From positions 1-57,210 of the forward strand of contig JAJEIH010000059.1 in NCBI GenBank assembly GCA_022827685.1: a DNA stretch of 57,210 nt, given 5' to 3'. The stretch comes from Alphaproteobacteria bacterium (GTDB taxonomy: Bacteria > Pseudomonadota > Alphaproteobacteria > Bin95). Below, piece by piece: positions 17,801 to 25,829 of this stretch (within the stretch, counting starts at the first letter, position 1; every line of letters begins with the position of its first letter). The notes under the pieces were generated by a model. It had not been told where the DNA came from and made no database searches. It saw only the letters and a program-made list of their open reading frames with translations. A program made the translations under genes and the position numbers.

Positions 17801-19620
17801 CGGTGACGCTGAGCCGGGCCGCTTCCCGTGAAGTCGCGGTCGACTACGCGACGCGCGACGGCACGGCCACGGCGGGCGAGGACTACACCTTCACCCGCGG
17901 TACGCTGACCTTCGCCCAGGGCGAGACGGAGAAGACGGTCGAGGTGCCGATCCTCGACGACGCGCTCGACGAGGGCAGCGAGACGTTCACGCTGAAGCTG
18001 ACGGGCGCGCGGGGCGCGGCGATCGCCGACGGCGAGGCGACGGGCACCATCAAGAACTCCGATCCGCTGCAGACGATGTGGCTCTCGCGCTTCGGTCGCA
18101 CCGTCGCGGACCACGTGACGGCGGCCGTGTCCGACCGTCTGGCGAACCCGCTGACGGGCGCGCAGGTGACGGTGGGCGGCCAGACCATGAACCTTGCGGA
18201 GCTGGAGGACGAGGCGTGGCTCGGCCGGACGCTGACCTCGATCGCGCAGGTCATGGGCGCCCCGTCCGGGCCGGCGTCCGGCGGCGATCCCGGATCGGGG
18301 TCCCTCGATGCGGGTGATGCGCTCGGCCTGGGTGACGCGCCGACGGCCACCAGCGCGCCGGGGCGGCTGATGACGGGCCGCGAGCTGCTGCTCGGCAGCG
18401 CCTTCCATCTGGCGAAGGAAGGCGACGGCGCCACGCCGGGCCTTGCGGCCTGGGGCCGGGTGACGGTGGGCGGCTTCGACGGCGAGGCGCCGGCCGACGC
18501 CGGCAACGTGCGCATCGACGGCGATGTGACCACGGGGATCATCGGCACCGACGCCGAGTGGAACCGGGTGCTGGCGGGCGTCGCGGTCTCGGTGAGCGAG
18601 GGCGAGGGCAGGTTCGACCAGCCGGGTGTGGATTCCGGGACCATCGAGAGCACGATGACCACGGTGAACCCCTATGCGCGGCTGAGCGTGAACGAGCGGC
18701 TCTCGGTCTGGGGCCTTGCGGGCTACGGCACCGGCGACATGACCATCGTGCAGGATGCGCGGACCGTCACCGACTCCCAGGGCAACACGGTCAACAAGCC
18801 CAGGATGGTGACGAAGACCGACCTCTCGATGCGCCTTGCGGCGCTGGGCGGACGGGGCGCGCTGCTGACGGCGGACGGGGACGGTGGCATGGACCTCGCG
18901 CTCAAGGCGGACGGGTTCTTCGTCGAGACGACCTCCGAGGCCATCTCCAACGAGGGCGACACCACGGCGGATGCGAGCCGGGTGCGGCTCGCGCTCGAAG
19001 GCAGCCGCGCATTCCAGGCGGGCGATGGCGTGTTCACGCCGGGCCTTGAGCTGGGGCTCCGCCATGACGGCGGCGACGCCGAGACCGGCACCGGCGTCGA
19101 ACTCGGCGGGCGCCTGTCCTGGGCCGATGCGGGCTCGGGCCTCAGCATGGACCTGAATGCCCGTACGCTCATTGCGCATGAGGACTCGAACTACCGCGAG
19201 TGGGGCGCGTCGGGCGCGGTGCGTCTGGCCCCGGGCGAGCGGGGGCGCGGCCTCTCGTTCAGCCTCGCGCCCACATACGGGGTGCCGGGGAGCGGCGTCG
19301 ACCGGCTGTGGTCGGCGCAGGACGCGCGGGGCCTCGCGCCCACCGGCGGCGCGTTCGAGCCGGAGAGCCGGCTGGAGGGCGAGCTCGGCTACGGCATGGG
19401 GCTGTTCGGCGACCGCTTCACCGGCACGCCCAACCTCGGCTTCGGGCTCTCGGGCGCCGGGGCGCGGGATTACCGCATCGGCTGGCGGCTGACCTCGATG
19501 ATCCGGGGCGATGCCGGCTTCGAGGTCACGCTCGACGCCACCCGCAGCGAACCGGCGAACGACAACGGCGCCGGGGCGGCACAGCACGGCATCGGTCTCA
19601 GGCTGGCCGCCCGCTGGTAG
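14848..19620 (+). CDS. Autotransporter adhesin with fibronectin III and Calx-beta domains
   Basis: A 1590-residue product; the start is fixed by GAGGAG five bases before ATG 14848. A long basic N-region leads to a signal peptide ending near SAQAQ (about residue 88). Fibronectin III domains lie near 256-350 and 534-640, each with a DYDVRYY-GSADPANEADW strand pair. Repeated modules with DAKRTVRG-NRSVTV lie near 680 and 905, and Calx-beta domains near 747-850 and 964-1069 (VDYAT..GTA..G.DYT). From about 1176 to the final Trp is a beta-barrel translocator (GRELLLGSAFHL, LAAWGRVTVGGF, closing LRLAARW). It should be exported by Sec and displayed at the outer membrane, probably for adhesion. The near-identical repeats suggest duplication. 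The upstream (CCTG)17 tract may modulate expression. Confidence 0.88.
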   Translation: MMHSSTVETPNGSGSTATSGTGTSRRYAALLFRPAHLARRAARLTGPVFPFAGRRALRTGLRSVHAWAAALAAGLALTLAAMPMSAQAQTQTSVTLVSNHGQSSAWASIDDKDYRTQFTTGSHAGGYRLTGVTVELNQITSSTVAFNVAVGGSSLADTVLTAPASLVNGNNTFTASGNGIDLAANTTYYVWLEVTAQGNGNGFINRTTSDDEDSVVAAGWSITNDGEWRDWNLADWSSTSSLLKFAIKGYAKGQSAPVAPAAPTVSAVPLQPDRLAVRWTAPATTGIIDYDVRYYKGSADPANEADWIEAGETGGHDHAGTLTQATITGLDPVSTYRVQVRATNAGGISAWSASGSGRTEAPVGAWGSSMQELVGNTGKAVGGNRPLASFDVAQGFRSAGHGLGYTVTDVDVLFGTAPDAGVRVTLATGLSSSSAGTTLATLRNPAALTAGVNTFTAPAGTTLDANTTYHVVVEGAAGSLSWTTSNAEAGLLGWRINNSVHTRVASSTGGWTGSGVASLIRVNGRENVGDPPGAPAAPTVTAVTGSTGVTVGWSAPAHTGSGITDYDVRYYEGSADPANEADWVEEDETTGLPDTFTADASTSLTITGLKASTAYRVQVRAESHGAPGPWSPSSSVTTNAGTGTNNAPTLAKLAAVAANGCIADTGNNSRGALTVTGGRLVDAKRTVRGENRSVTVRVRPSQSGALTLALAAPTDCSAADAVCASDGRKLSAAVSASVPGPDTPQVTVPVLSVADARADEGGSLAFAVTLSEAAAGDVTVDYATSDGTANAGADYTAASGTLTFAAGETAKTVSVALLHDGSAENDETVTLTLSNPSGATIGDGEAIGTVADVAPLTASFHGLPEEHDGRKLFAFEVRFSEEFQGLRLTAFKAGALQVTGGRVIDAKRTVRGQNRSVTVKVRPSSTDDMTITLPAVTDCAAASAICTHDGRKLSRTVTATVRGPVAVSVADAEAQEGADAAVSFAVTLSRAASREVAVDYATRDGTATAGEDYTFTRGTLTFAQGETEKTVEVPILDDALDEGSETFTLKLTGARGAAIADGEATGTIKNSDPLQTMWLSRFGRTVADHVTAAVSDRLANPLTGAQVTVGGQTMNLAELEDEAWLGRTLTSIAQVMGAPSGPASGGDPGSGSLDAGDALGLGDAPTATSAPGRLMTGRELLLGSAFHLAKEGDGATPGLAAWGRVTVGGFDGEAPADAGNVRIDGDVTTGIIGTDAEWNRVLAGVAVSVSEGEGRFDQPGVDSGTIESTMTTVNPYARLSVNERLSVWGLAGYGTGDMTIVQDARTVTDSQGNTVNKPRMVTKTDLSMRLAALGGRGALLTADGDGGMDLALKADGFFVETTSEAISNEGDTTADASRVRLALEGSRAFQAGDGVFTPGLELGLRHDGGDAETGTGVELGGRLSWADAGSGLSMDLNARTLIAHEDSNYREWGASGAVRLAPGERGRGLSFSLAPTYGVPGSGVDRLWSAQDARGLAPTGGAFEPESRLEGELGYGMGLFGDRFTGTPNLGFGLSGAGARDYRIGWRLTSMIRGDAGFEVTLDATRSEPANDNGAGAAQHGIGLRLAARW

Positions 19621-19733
19621 GCGCAGAGCACGGTCCCGGCGCGCGGCTTCCAGCGGGAAGGCCGCGACCGGGCGCCGGCCCGCCGCGTGACGGAGAGGTC
19701 CGGGAGGGCGGACCTTGAGGGGGGAGAGTGACG

Positions 19734-21845
19734 ATGGCGGGAAAATCCCGGCCCATGGCCGAGGAAGACCTTCGGGCGTTCGAGCCGATCCCGTTCCCGG
19801 AGATCGGACCGAATGTGACATTCAACGCCAATTTCTGCCGCAACCCGATGTGCCCGTATTTCGGCCCGGCCCCCGACGCCGGGACCTATCGGGCCCGCTA
19901 TACGGTCGAGGCGGTGGAAGACAGGCCCTACGACCGGACGTATGAGTGCACTTTCTGCCGGAAGTCCTGGCCGCTGCTGTCGAACCGGTCGCTGCGCGCC
20001 GCCTATGCCTGGTTCAAGCGCCAGAGCGTGCCGTTCGCGGCCTGCTCCAGTCCCGACTGCGTGAACGAGGGCGTCAACGTCTTCGAATACCGCCGCCGCT
20101 ACCGGAACGACAGCAGCGCCAAGCCGCATCTCGCCCGATGCTCGTGCAGGAGCAGGACGACGGGGGAGGCGATCGGCAGGAAGGGTATGACCCTGGGCGA
20201 GGCCATAGACCTGCGCGGCACCAGGACCGAGGTCGCCAGCCGCCTGGAGGAGGTGTTCAGGTCCGCGCGCGACCGCGGGGGATTGCGCGACAAGATCGAC
20301 AATCTTCTGGCTTACCGGGGCTACGCCATCGGACGGTCCCGGTATCTGAGGACGCTCAAGAGGCTTGCGCCCCGCCTGCGCGACCTTCACAGCTACTGCA
20401 ATACCGGCCTCATGGCGCAGGACTGCCTGGCGCGGCTCGACCGGCTGTTCGAGGAGGAGCGCGACGCGGACAGGCCGGACGACGCCCTTCCGGGCAGCCC
20501 GTTCAACGGCGTCGCCACGCTCCGGACCGATGTGGCGAGCATCTCGCTCGGGAAGCGGAAGAAGTCCGCCCGGTCCCGGGCAGAGGACCGGGACCGCGAC
20601 CGGCACCACCTGCTCCAGGTCCGGATGACGGCGCTGCGCATCGACCGGTCGCATGTCGCGTCCGAGGAGAGAGGGAGCACGCATTTCCTGCTCGCGGCGC
20701 ATCCTTTCGTGGTCTTCAAGAAGAAAAAGAAAAAGGGCAAGGCGCTGCCGGAAGACGACGAGCCGGGGAAGATGCACGACGATGCGGTCCGTCCCGTTGC
20801 GGACCGGCAATACGACCATCTCTTTCACGAGGGCACCGACCATGGAAAGGATGCCCATCTGAAAAGGCAGCGGTCCTATCTGGCCGCGGGCGGCCTGTTC
20901 ATGCGCCCGGACTATGCCGAGCTTGCGCATTTCATGGTGGTGAAGGACCTGACGGCCCGGTTCCGGCGGGTCACATTGTGCATGGACGGGGACAGGACCG
21001 CCTACGCATACGCCACCGCCGCCTTCGCCAGGGACCTGCGGACCGTCTGCCATGACGGGGGTATGGAGTGCCGCCGCGCCGAGATCGCCGTCCTCCAGGC
21101 GCAACGGCGCTCCGGCAAGGGCGGCGTGTCCCGCGAAGAGCAGGACAGGATCTGCGACGTCGAGAACGAGCGCGTCGTCAGGGAATGGGACGAGAGGCTC
21201 GCCGCCAGGCTGGAGGAGGACGGGGCCGCCGATCTCGGGGACGAGGACCGGCGCCTGCTGGTGGCGAAGGCGAAGGTGGAGCTCTTCGAGCAGGTAACGG
21301 CCGGCGGCTGGGCAGCGGACGCGACATGGGGCTGGCGCAAGCGCCCGACCCAGAGGGGCAACCGTCTTCTGGCGTCGCTGTGGCTCTCGCAGGGCCCGGA
21401 CCGCGACGGGCCGCCGAACGCGGTCATCGACGAGTTCCTGCGGCGCTCCAGCCTGCAATCCGTGGACACCGCCATCAAGGGCCTCCGGGATACGTTTTCG
21501 TCCGGGAGGCGCCCCGAGAGCCGGGCGGGCGGGGGCATCACCTATTACCGGTCCTCGCGGGACGCCGAAGTCGCAGCCTGCCAGATATGGCTTTACAGCT
21601 TCTTCTCGAACTATCTGAGGTTCCGGATCGAACCCCGGAAACAGCGGGCCGGCCTTCTCGGGCTGCTGCGCCGGGAGGACCGGCAGCGGTTCGACATCGC
21701 CCGACTGCTGGAGTTCCAGCCGAACTGGGACCACGCCATCGAAATAACGGAAAGGACCGGCCATGGACAAGAGACCCTTCCTCGCCGGCGTCCAGCAGGA
21801 GCTGTACTTCCTGCAGTCGGCGCTTCGGGCCCTGGAGGACGGTAG
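19734..21845 (+). CDS. Divergent DDE-transposase-like protein with paired-cysteine motifs
   Basis: A 703-residue product (ATG 19734 after GGGGGAGAG; GTG 19728 also possible). Four paired-Cys motifs suggest zinc ribbons: C35/C40, C72/C75, C104/C109 and C136/C138. The rest aligns by eye with the protein at 27818-29701: first acidic site TDVAS (D266), second RVTLCMDGD (D418), then SVDTAIKGLRDTF (D578), RRPE and GGGITYYR, and a closing segment with NYLRF. This resembles the DDE fold and C-terminal signature of IS1-type transposases. A Lys-run insert (330-336) and a Glu/Asp-rich insert distinguish it from its relative. The reading frame overlaps the next gene by 83 bases. It could be a transposase, or one domesticated for another DNA transaction. 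Confidence 0.55.
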   Translation: MAGKSRPMAEEDLRAFEPIPFPEIGPNVTFNANFCRNPMCPYFGPAPDAGTYRARYTVEAVEDRPYDRTYECTFCRKSWPLLSNRSLRAAYAWFKRQSVPFAACSSPDCVNEGVNVFEYRRRYRNDSSAKPHLARCSCRSRTTGEAIGRKGMTLGEAIDLRGTRTEVASRLEEVFRSARDRGGLRDKIDNLLAYRGYAIGRSRYLRTLKRLAPRLRDLHSYCNTGLMAQDCLARLDRLFEEERDADRPDDALPGSPFNGVATLRTDVASISLGKRKKSARSRAEDRDRDRHHLLQVRMTALRIDRSHVASEERGSTHFLLAAHPFVVFKKKKKKGKALPEDDEPGKMHDDAVRPVADRQYDHLFHEGTDHGKDAHLKRQRSYLAAGGLFMRPDYAELAHFMVVKDLTARFRRVTLCMDGDRTAYAYATAAFARDLRTVCHDGGMECRRAEIAVLQAQRRSGKGGVSREEQDRICDVENERVVREWDERLAARLEEDGAADLGDEDRRLLVAKAKVELFEQVTAGGWAADATWGWRKRPTQRGNRLLASLWLSQGPDRDGPPNAVIDEFLRRSSLQSVDTAIKGLRDTFSSGRRPESRAGGGITYYRSSRDAEVAACQIWLYSFFSNYLRFRIEPRKQRAGLLGLLRREDRQRFDIARLLEFQPNWDHAIEITERTGHGQETLPRRRPAGAVLPAVGASGPGGR

Positions 21846-22623
21846 GGAGAGCCGGCGCCCGGCGATCGAACTGGTGGAAGCCAGGATCGAGCAGGACGGC
21901 CTGGACGACGGGCACCTGGAGGGGCTGGGGCTCTTCGGCGCGCCCGAGGAGGACGATGACGGCGATCCCGCCGCCCCGCCCTGGGAGGCGGTCCTCCCGG
22001 CGATGGCGTTCGACTGCCTCGACGAACTCCGGCAGCTGAAGCTGATCGACGAGGACGACCGCGTCACGCCCGACGGGCGCCGCTGCATGAGGGATGTCGG
22101 CCCGCTGCAACGGGCCGTCCGGCACCATTACACGATCGCGGGGGCCGACCGCGTGGAGCGCCCGGTGGTCGGGCAGCTGACGAACGTGTTCGCGGCCTTC
22201 ACCAGGCTCGGCACGGAGCGCAGGGACGACCCGTTCTCCGTGATCTACCGCCCGGCGCTCTGCCTTGCCGAGTTCATGCGGCTGCATTTCTGGATGCAGG
22301 CGCTGGAACGCAGGCCCGGCACCCGGCAGTTCGCCGCAATGCTCGTGGAGGAGCGCAAACAGGACCTCGCGGGAATGGAGGTCGAGAACGACGACATCGA
22401 CTGGGCCGCCTTCTGCGTGGCGGGCGGCGCGGGGCGGCGTCTCGAGACGCTGCATGGCGAGGACGTCGGGCAGCGGATCGCCGCGGTCAAGTCCACCGCG
22501 CTGATGCTCTTCCACGCCGGTTTCCTCGCATTCGAGGGATTCCCCGGCGAACTCCAGTGGCTCCGCCCCGCGGACCGCAAGGTGCTGGAGCGCCGTCTCG
22601 TGCAGATGGGAGCGGGCTCATGA
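21763..22623 (+). CDS. Unknown operon protein with possible winged helix
   Basis: A 286-residue acidic protein beginning MDKRPFLAGVQQELYFLQSAL. An acidic linker (PEEDDDGDP) near 65-72 separates two helical parts. The segment CLDELRQLKLIDEDDRVTPDGR (shown here in words: a helix, then a hairpin with D-D-R-V-T-P-D-G-R) resembles the wing region of a winged-helix DNA-binding domain. No catalytic motif is visible. It starts 83 bases before the end of the preceding gene, and its stop overlaps the next ATG (ATGA at 22620), so the three genes are translationally coupled and probably work together. No family is recognised. Confidence 0.6.
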   Translation: MDKRPFLAGVQQELYFLQSALRALEDGRESRRPAIELVEARIEQDGLDDGHLEGLGLFGAPEEDDDGDPAAPPWEAVLPAMAFDCLDELRQLKLIDEDDRVTPDGRRCMRDVGPLQRAVRHHYTIAGADRVERPVVGQLTNVFAAFTRLGTERRDDPFSVIYRPALCLAEFMRLHFWMQALERRPGTRQFAAMLVEERKQDLAGMEVENDDIDWAAFCVAGGAGRRLETLHGEDVGQRIAAVKSTALMLFHAGFLAFEGFPGELQWLRPADRKVLERRLVQMGAGS

Positions 22624-23591
22624 CGCGGCCGGCGCGCATCCAGGTGGGAGACCCGAAATCGCAGCCGATGGTCCCCTTTCCGCCCCCCGGCCACGATTTC
22701 GGCCCGCGCAGGATCGCAGACGCTGCCTCCTACATTCTGGAAGACGATTACGGGGTCAACCTCGATCGGATCTACTGTCTCATCGGCTTCGATGCGGCCG
22801 CCCTCGCGAAGTATCTGCGTCTCAAGAAGAAGGAGGAGGCGCTGATCGCAGACGGTCGGCTCCCGCCCCTGTCGAAGGTGCAGAGGTCGTTGCGGCCCGT
22901 CGTCAGGGCGGTCGGGCTCGAACTGACGACCGGCCTGTTCCTGGCCTGCCTCGACAGTCCGGCCCGGACGGCCTGCCCGTGCGGCGTGTACATCGACGAT
23001 GAGGGCCGCCCGGTTCCCATGGCCCCGGCGGGACAGGGCCTCGCCGACGCCAGGGCGGACTATGAGGGCTTCTCCGTCATCGCGGAAGTCACGATCGGCA
23101 AGAAGACCCGGCGGGAACCCCTCCGCAGGCAGTACAACAGCGCCGTCAGCCATATCGCCACGATCCTTGCGGAGCGGAACGCAAGGCGCGGCTACTGTCT
23201 CATGGTGAGCCGCGCCAAACTCAGCGATGAGCAGGTCCCCGTCCTCATCGTTGAGGCGCAGGAGAAACTGGAAAGAAACCACGGGCCCGGCAATGTCAGG
23301 GTCCTCGCCTTCGGCATCGAGGAAATGGCGCATGTCGCCGACCAGCTGGGCCGGCTCCACTGGACCGACGAGGAGGCCCGGCCGCTGACGGCGGCGGACC
23401 TGGGCGACATTCTGGACACGCTGCATGACGGGATGATGGCGTGGATATCGTCCGGCAAGCCGTTCCCCGAACACTGGGCCGCCAGGCAATTCGAGAAACT
23501 GCTCCGCGCGCACGCCAGGGGCAGGCCGGTGAAGACGCTGTTCGACCGACCGGCCGAACAGGCCGGTCAGGCGGCAGGACCGGCTTCGTGA
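22620..23591 (+). CDS. PD-(D/E)XK nuclease-like protein (AlwI-like)
   Basis: A 323-residue protein. Residues about 135-170 read ADYEGFSVIAEVTIGKKT followed by an RRQYNSAVSHI helix. A hydrophobic strand ending E-V-T after an upstream acidic residue, with a following R-R-Q helix, is the pattern of the AlwI-type branch of PD-(D/E)XK endonucleases, where E-V-T replaces E-x-K. Further strands (YCLMVSRAKL, VPVLIVEAQEKLE, VRVLAFGIEEM) fit the fold. The start is set by the ATGA overlap with the previous stop. As the third member of the operon with a transposase-like protein, it invites comparison with nuclease plus DDE pairs such as TnsA/TnsB, but that is inference only. Confidence 0.55.
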   Translation: MTRPARIQVGDPKSQPMVPFPPPGHDFGPRRIADAASYILEDDYGVNLDRIYCLIGFDAAALAKYLRLKKKEEALIADGRLPPLSKVQRSLRPVVRAVGLELTTGLFLACLDSPARTACPCGVYIDDEGRPVPMAPAGQGLADARADYEGFSVIAEVTIGKKTRREPLRRQYNSAVSHIATILAERNARRGYCLMVSRAKLSDEQVPVLIVEAQEKLERNHGPGNVRVLAFGIEEMAHVADQLGRLHWTDEEARPLTAADLGDILDTLHDGMMAWISSGKPFPEHWAARQFEKLLRAHARGRPVKTLFDRPAEQAGQAAGPAS

Positions 23592-23626
23592 GGCGGGGCG
23601 TCGCCCGCTGCATGGCACCTTCCGAT

Positions 23627-24508
23627 TCAGGCTCGTTTGGTCGATCTTCCCATCAAGGAACGAACAAGCGCTTCCGATCGCCCCGCAATAATGTCGCTAT
23701 GCGCTGCAGTTGCTCTGTTGATTGACCTGATAATCGACTCCCTCTCGCGGTTCAGACGAAATTTGAATCCCCGATCGGGAAAGGCCGTAACCTGGATTGC
23801 AACATCGTGAGCAACGGGAAGCCAGTTGCCGCCCGATGAGGCCCCGTCCTGCATTACGGTGAGCCCGTGGCTTCCGATGACGAAACTCCGCTTCGGCAAC
23901 TCTATCAGCGCAAGGCCCCAGCCTGTCTCCCGCGAGAATCTCTTTGTGTCATCTTCCAGAATATGGTGCGCTCCCGCTGCGAAATTCGCACTTTGGTTGG
24001 CCTTCATTGTCCGCTTTATTTTCGATATACCGGGATCCAGATCGAACCAATCCTGTTCCGGGACATCGTAGCCTGCACTCCTGAGGAGATCCTTTGCTAC
24101 GGTATCGAACACCTCTTCGAAGCTCCTGTCCGCTTCGCTAAAGACTCGGTCCTGGGATTCAGGTGTCCGCCTCGCCATAGCGATCACGAACTCCTTGAGT
24201 CGTCTGTCCATCGCCAAATTTAGTCGAGGATTGAGGCCGGCTCTTGCCTGATCGATCACATTCGATATTGCGGATTTTGCATTACTCTCAATTCTGGACA
24301 GAACCTGTTCATACTCGTAACTGTCAGTCCCCCGACTGTAGTCATGATGAGAATACAGATTTCTCTCCGCGAACACATTCTTGGGCGTTGTCCGGTAGCA
24401 TTTCCCGCGTACTTTATCCCCTACCCACAGGACTCCTTCATCGTCACAGAAATTTCTGAGCAACATTTGCGGGATATAGTGATGATTTCTCGGACGATTC
24501 GCACCCAT
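23627..24508 (-). CDS. DUF4238 protein
   Basis: A 293-residue protein that opens NHHYIPQMLLRNFCDDEGVL and continues with KVRGKCYRTTPKNVFAERNLY. N-H-H-Y-[VI]-P-Q-x-x-L-R-N-F at the extreme N-terminus is the defining signature of DUF4238. A later conserved region has FVIGSHGLTVMQDG followed by LPVAHDVAIQV, also typical. Function is unknown; these proteins are scattered by horizontal transfer and found near defence genes. The gene converges with the three-gene operon, ending 35 bases from its stop. Its GC content is lower than that of the neighbours. Confidence 0.85.
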   Translation of the reverse strand: MGANRPRNHHYIPQMLLRNFCDDEGVLWVGDKVRGKCYRTTPKNVFAERNLYSHHDYSRGTDSYEYEQVLSRIESNAKSAISNVIDQARAGLNPRLNLAMDRRLKEFVIAMARRTPESQDRVFSEADRSFEEVFDTVAKDLLRSAGYDVPEQDWFDLDPGISKIKRTMKANQSANFAAGAHHILEDDTKRFSRETGWGLALIELPKRSFVIGSHGLTVMQDGASSGGNWLPVAHDVAIQVTAFPDRGFKFRLNRERESIIRSINRATAAHSDIIAGRSEALVRSLMGRSTKRA

Positions 24509-24803
24509 TTCCTATTTCCCCAAATTACCGCAAATCCCCGAGAGTGCGGACAAAGGCCTTCAACACCTTCTTTTCGCATCCGGAAGGCGCTGCATGCAAG
24601 CCCGGTTCTCCAGACCTTCTTCATCAACGAGGTTGTCGATCTCGAGGTTGCGGCCGCGCTGCGGAAATTCGGATAGCGATGCGGGGTCGGTTCACGACGA
24701 AGTCGGGGACGGGAAAACGCTTCGACGGTCGAGGCGGACCAGGGTATCGACGCTGATCTGCAGGAACAGAGCGTGGTCGCCTTCGAATTGGTCGATGTCC
24801 CAC

Positions 24804-25241
24804 CTAGACGGGCTCGTTCTCGTTGTCCCATTTGACCTTAAGCTTGACGCCGCGGCTGGTCTCGATGACGGTGCCGCCCTGGGAGCGGTCCGAGGTGAAG
24901 ATGCGCCGGTCGGTGAAGTCGGTCGGCATGGCGGCCCTACAGCGGGTGACGACGTCCAAGGCGAGACGCCGAACCTGGTCGATGGTGCGGCCTGGTGAGC
25001 CGTTCCATCGGACTATGGCGTGGAGGGCAGGATTTCCGTGCGGCTCGGGGCCGTCGGGTGTAACGACCTGGATGTCGGCCACGCTGGCGTAGAGCCCCGC
25101 TATGGCCTCGTCGCAGCCGCCGGCGGAGTAGATGTTCGCAATGTCCGGGATGGCGCGCTGGGTCTCGATGCGGAGCGCGCCGCCAAGGCAGAAGCAGTTG
25201 GCGTCCTGGTCCTGCCACTGGGACAGTTCGGGAATCGACAT
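24804..25241 (-). CDS. Hypothetical protein
   Basis: A 145-residue protein if translation begins at ATG 25241 (MSIPELSQWQDQ). The open frame reaches 25424, but the extension is low quality and Cys-rich. A central part (ADIQVVTPDGPEPHGNPALH) and an end rich in beta-strand character (VIETSRGVKLKVKWDNENE) look like genuine protein. No family is recognised. A GGGG run eight bases before the ATG is a weak ribosome site. Confidence 0.5.
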   Translation of the reverse strand: MSIPELSQWQDQDANCFCLGGALRIETQRAIPDIANIYSAGGCDEAIAGLYASVADIQVVTPDGPEPHGNPALHAIVRWNGSPGRTIDQVRRLALDVVTRCRAAMPTDFTDRRIFTSDRSQGGTVIETSRGVKLKVKWDNENEPV

Positions 25242-25441
25242 GTATCCCCAGATATCGTTGGTATGGGAGCACAATTCGCCTGGAGGCGGTGCGCGCCGGG
25301 CTGAACATCGCTTGCTTGACAGTTGCGCAAGGACCAAATATTGACAGGGATCACAGCACTTGGTTTGCTCAACCGGCGTTGACGTTGCGATCATCGAGTT
25401 CCCTTTGGGCGATCCGGAGCACACTTGAGCTAGTCCGGCCG

Positions 25442-25819
25442 ATGAAGCACAGCTTGTACCGAACCTATGTATTCGATTCCTCGAAGGGTCCTGTGAAGTG
25501 GGCTACTGCACCTCACGCGGTATATAAAGCGGTAATGCGCTACGGGTTTTCTGCGATTGGTGCATTTATTCCGTTTGGCGTAGCGCTGATTCATTCAGGT
25601 GTCTTGCGACAAAAAAGGATTGACGAGAATTTAGCCGCGGCGCCGATCGAATTTGTTGTTATTACACTAGTTCTGATTTGTGCATTTCTTGCTTCTGTCA
25701 TATTTGTTGGAAGTTCTGAGGAAAAATGGGCTCCAAAGTATATTTTTTTGGCATCTGCCGTTCCAGCAAATTTGGTTTTGGTAATGCGCTTGTTGTCATC
25801 CATCGGCACTAACGCGTAG
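25442..25819 (+). CDS. Small integral membrane protein
   Basis: A 125-residue product starting MKHSLYRTYVFD; the in-frame extension upstream to 25289 lacks credibility. Three hydrophobic segments are visible: about 32-50 (GFSAIGAFIPFGVALIHSG), 67-86 (FVVITLVLICAFLASVIFVG) and 99-117 (IFLASAVPANLVLVMRLL). The DNA is much richer in A+T than almost everything else in the window, pointing to recent acquisition. It ends 10 bases before the next gene, with which it forms a pair. No family is recognised. Confidence 0.6.
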   Translation: MKHSLYRTYVFDSSKGPVKWATAPHAVYKAVMRYGFSAIGAFIPFGVALIHSGVLRQKRIDENLAAAPIEFVVITLVLICAFLASVIFVGSSEEKWAPKYIFLASAVPANLVLVMRLLSSIGTNA

Positions 25820-25829
25820 GAGTGGAGAG

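Noticed and set aside
15310-19821. A 1503-residue open frame on the minus strand across the autotransporter.
   Set aside because: It is an Arg/His/Pro-rich mirror of a GC-rich coding sequence with no domains, exactly opposite the confident gene.
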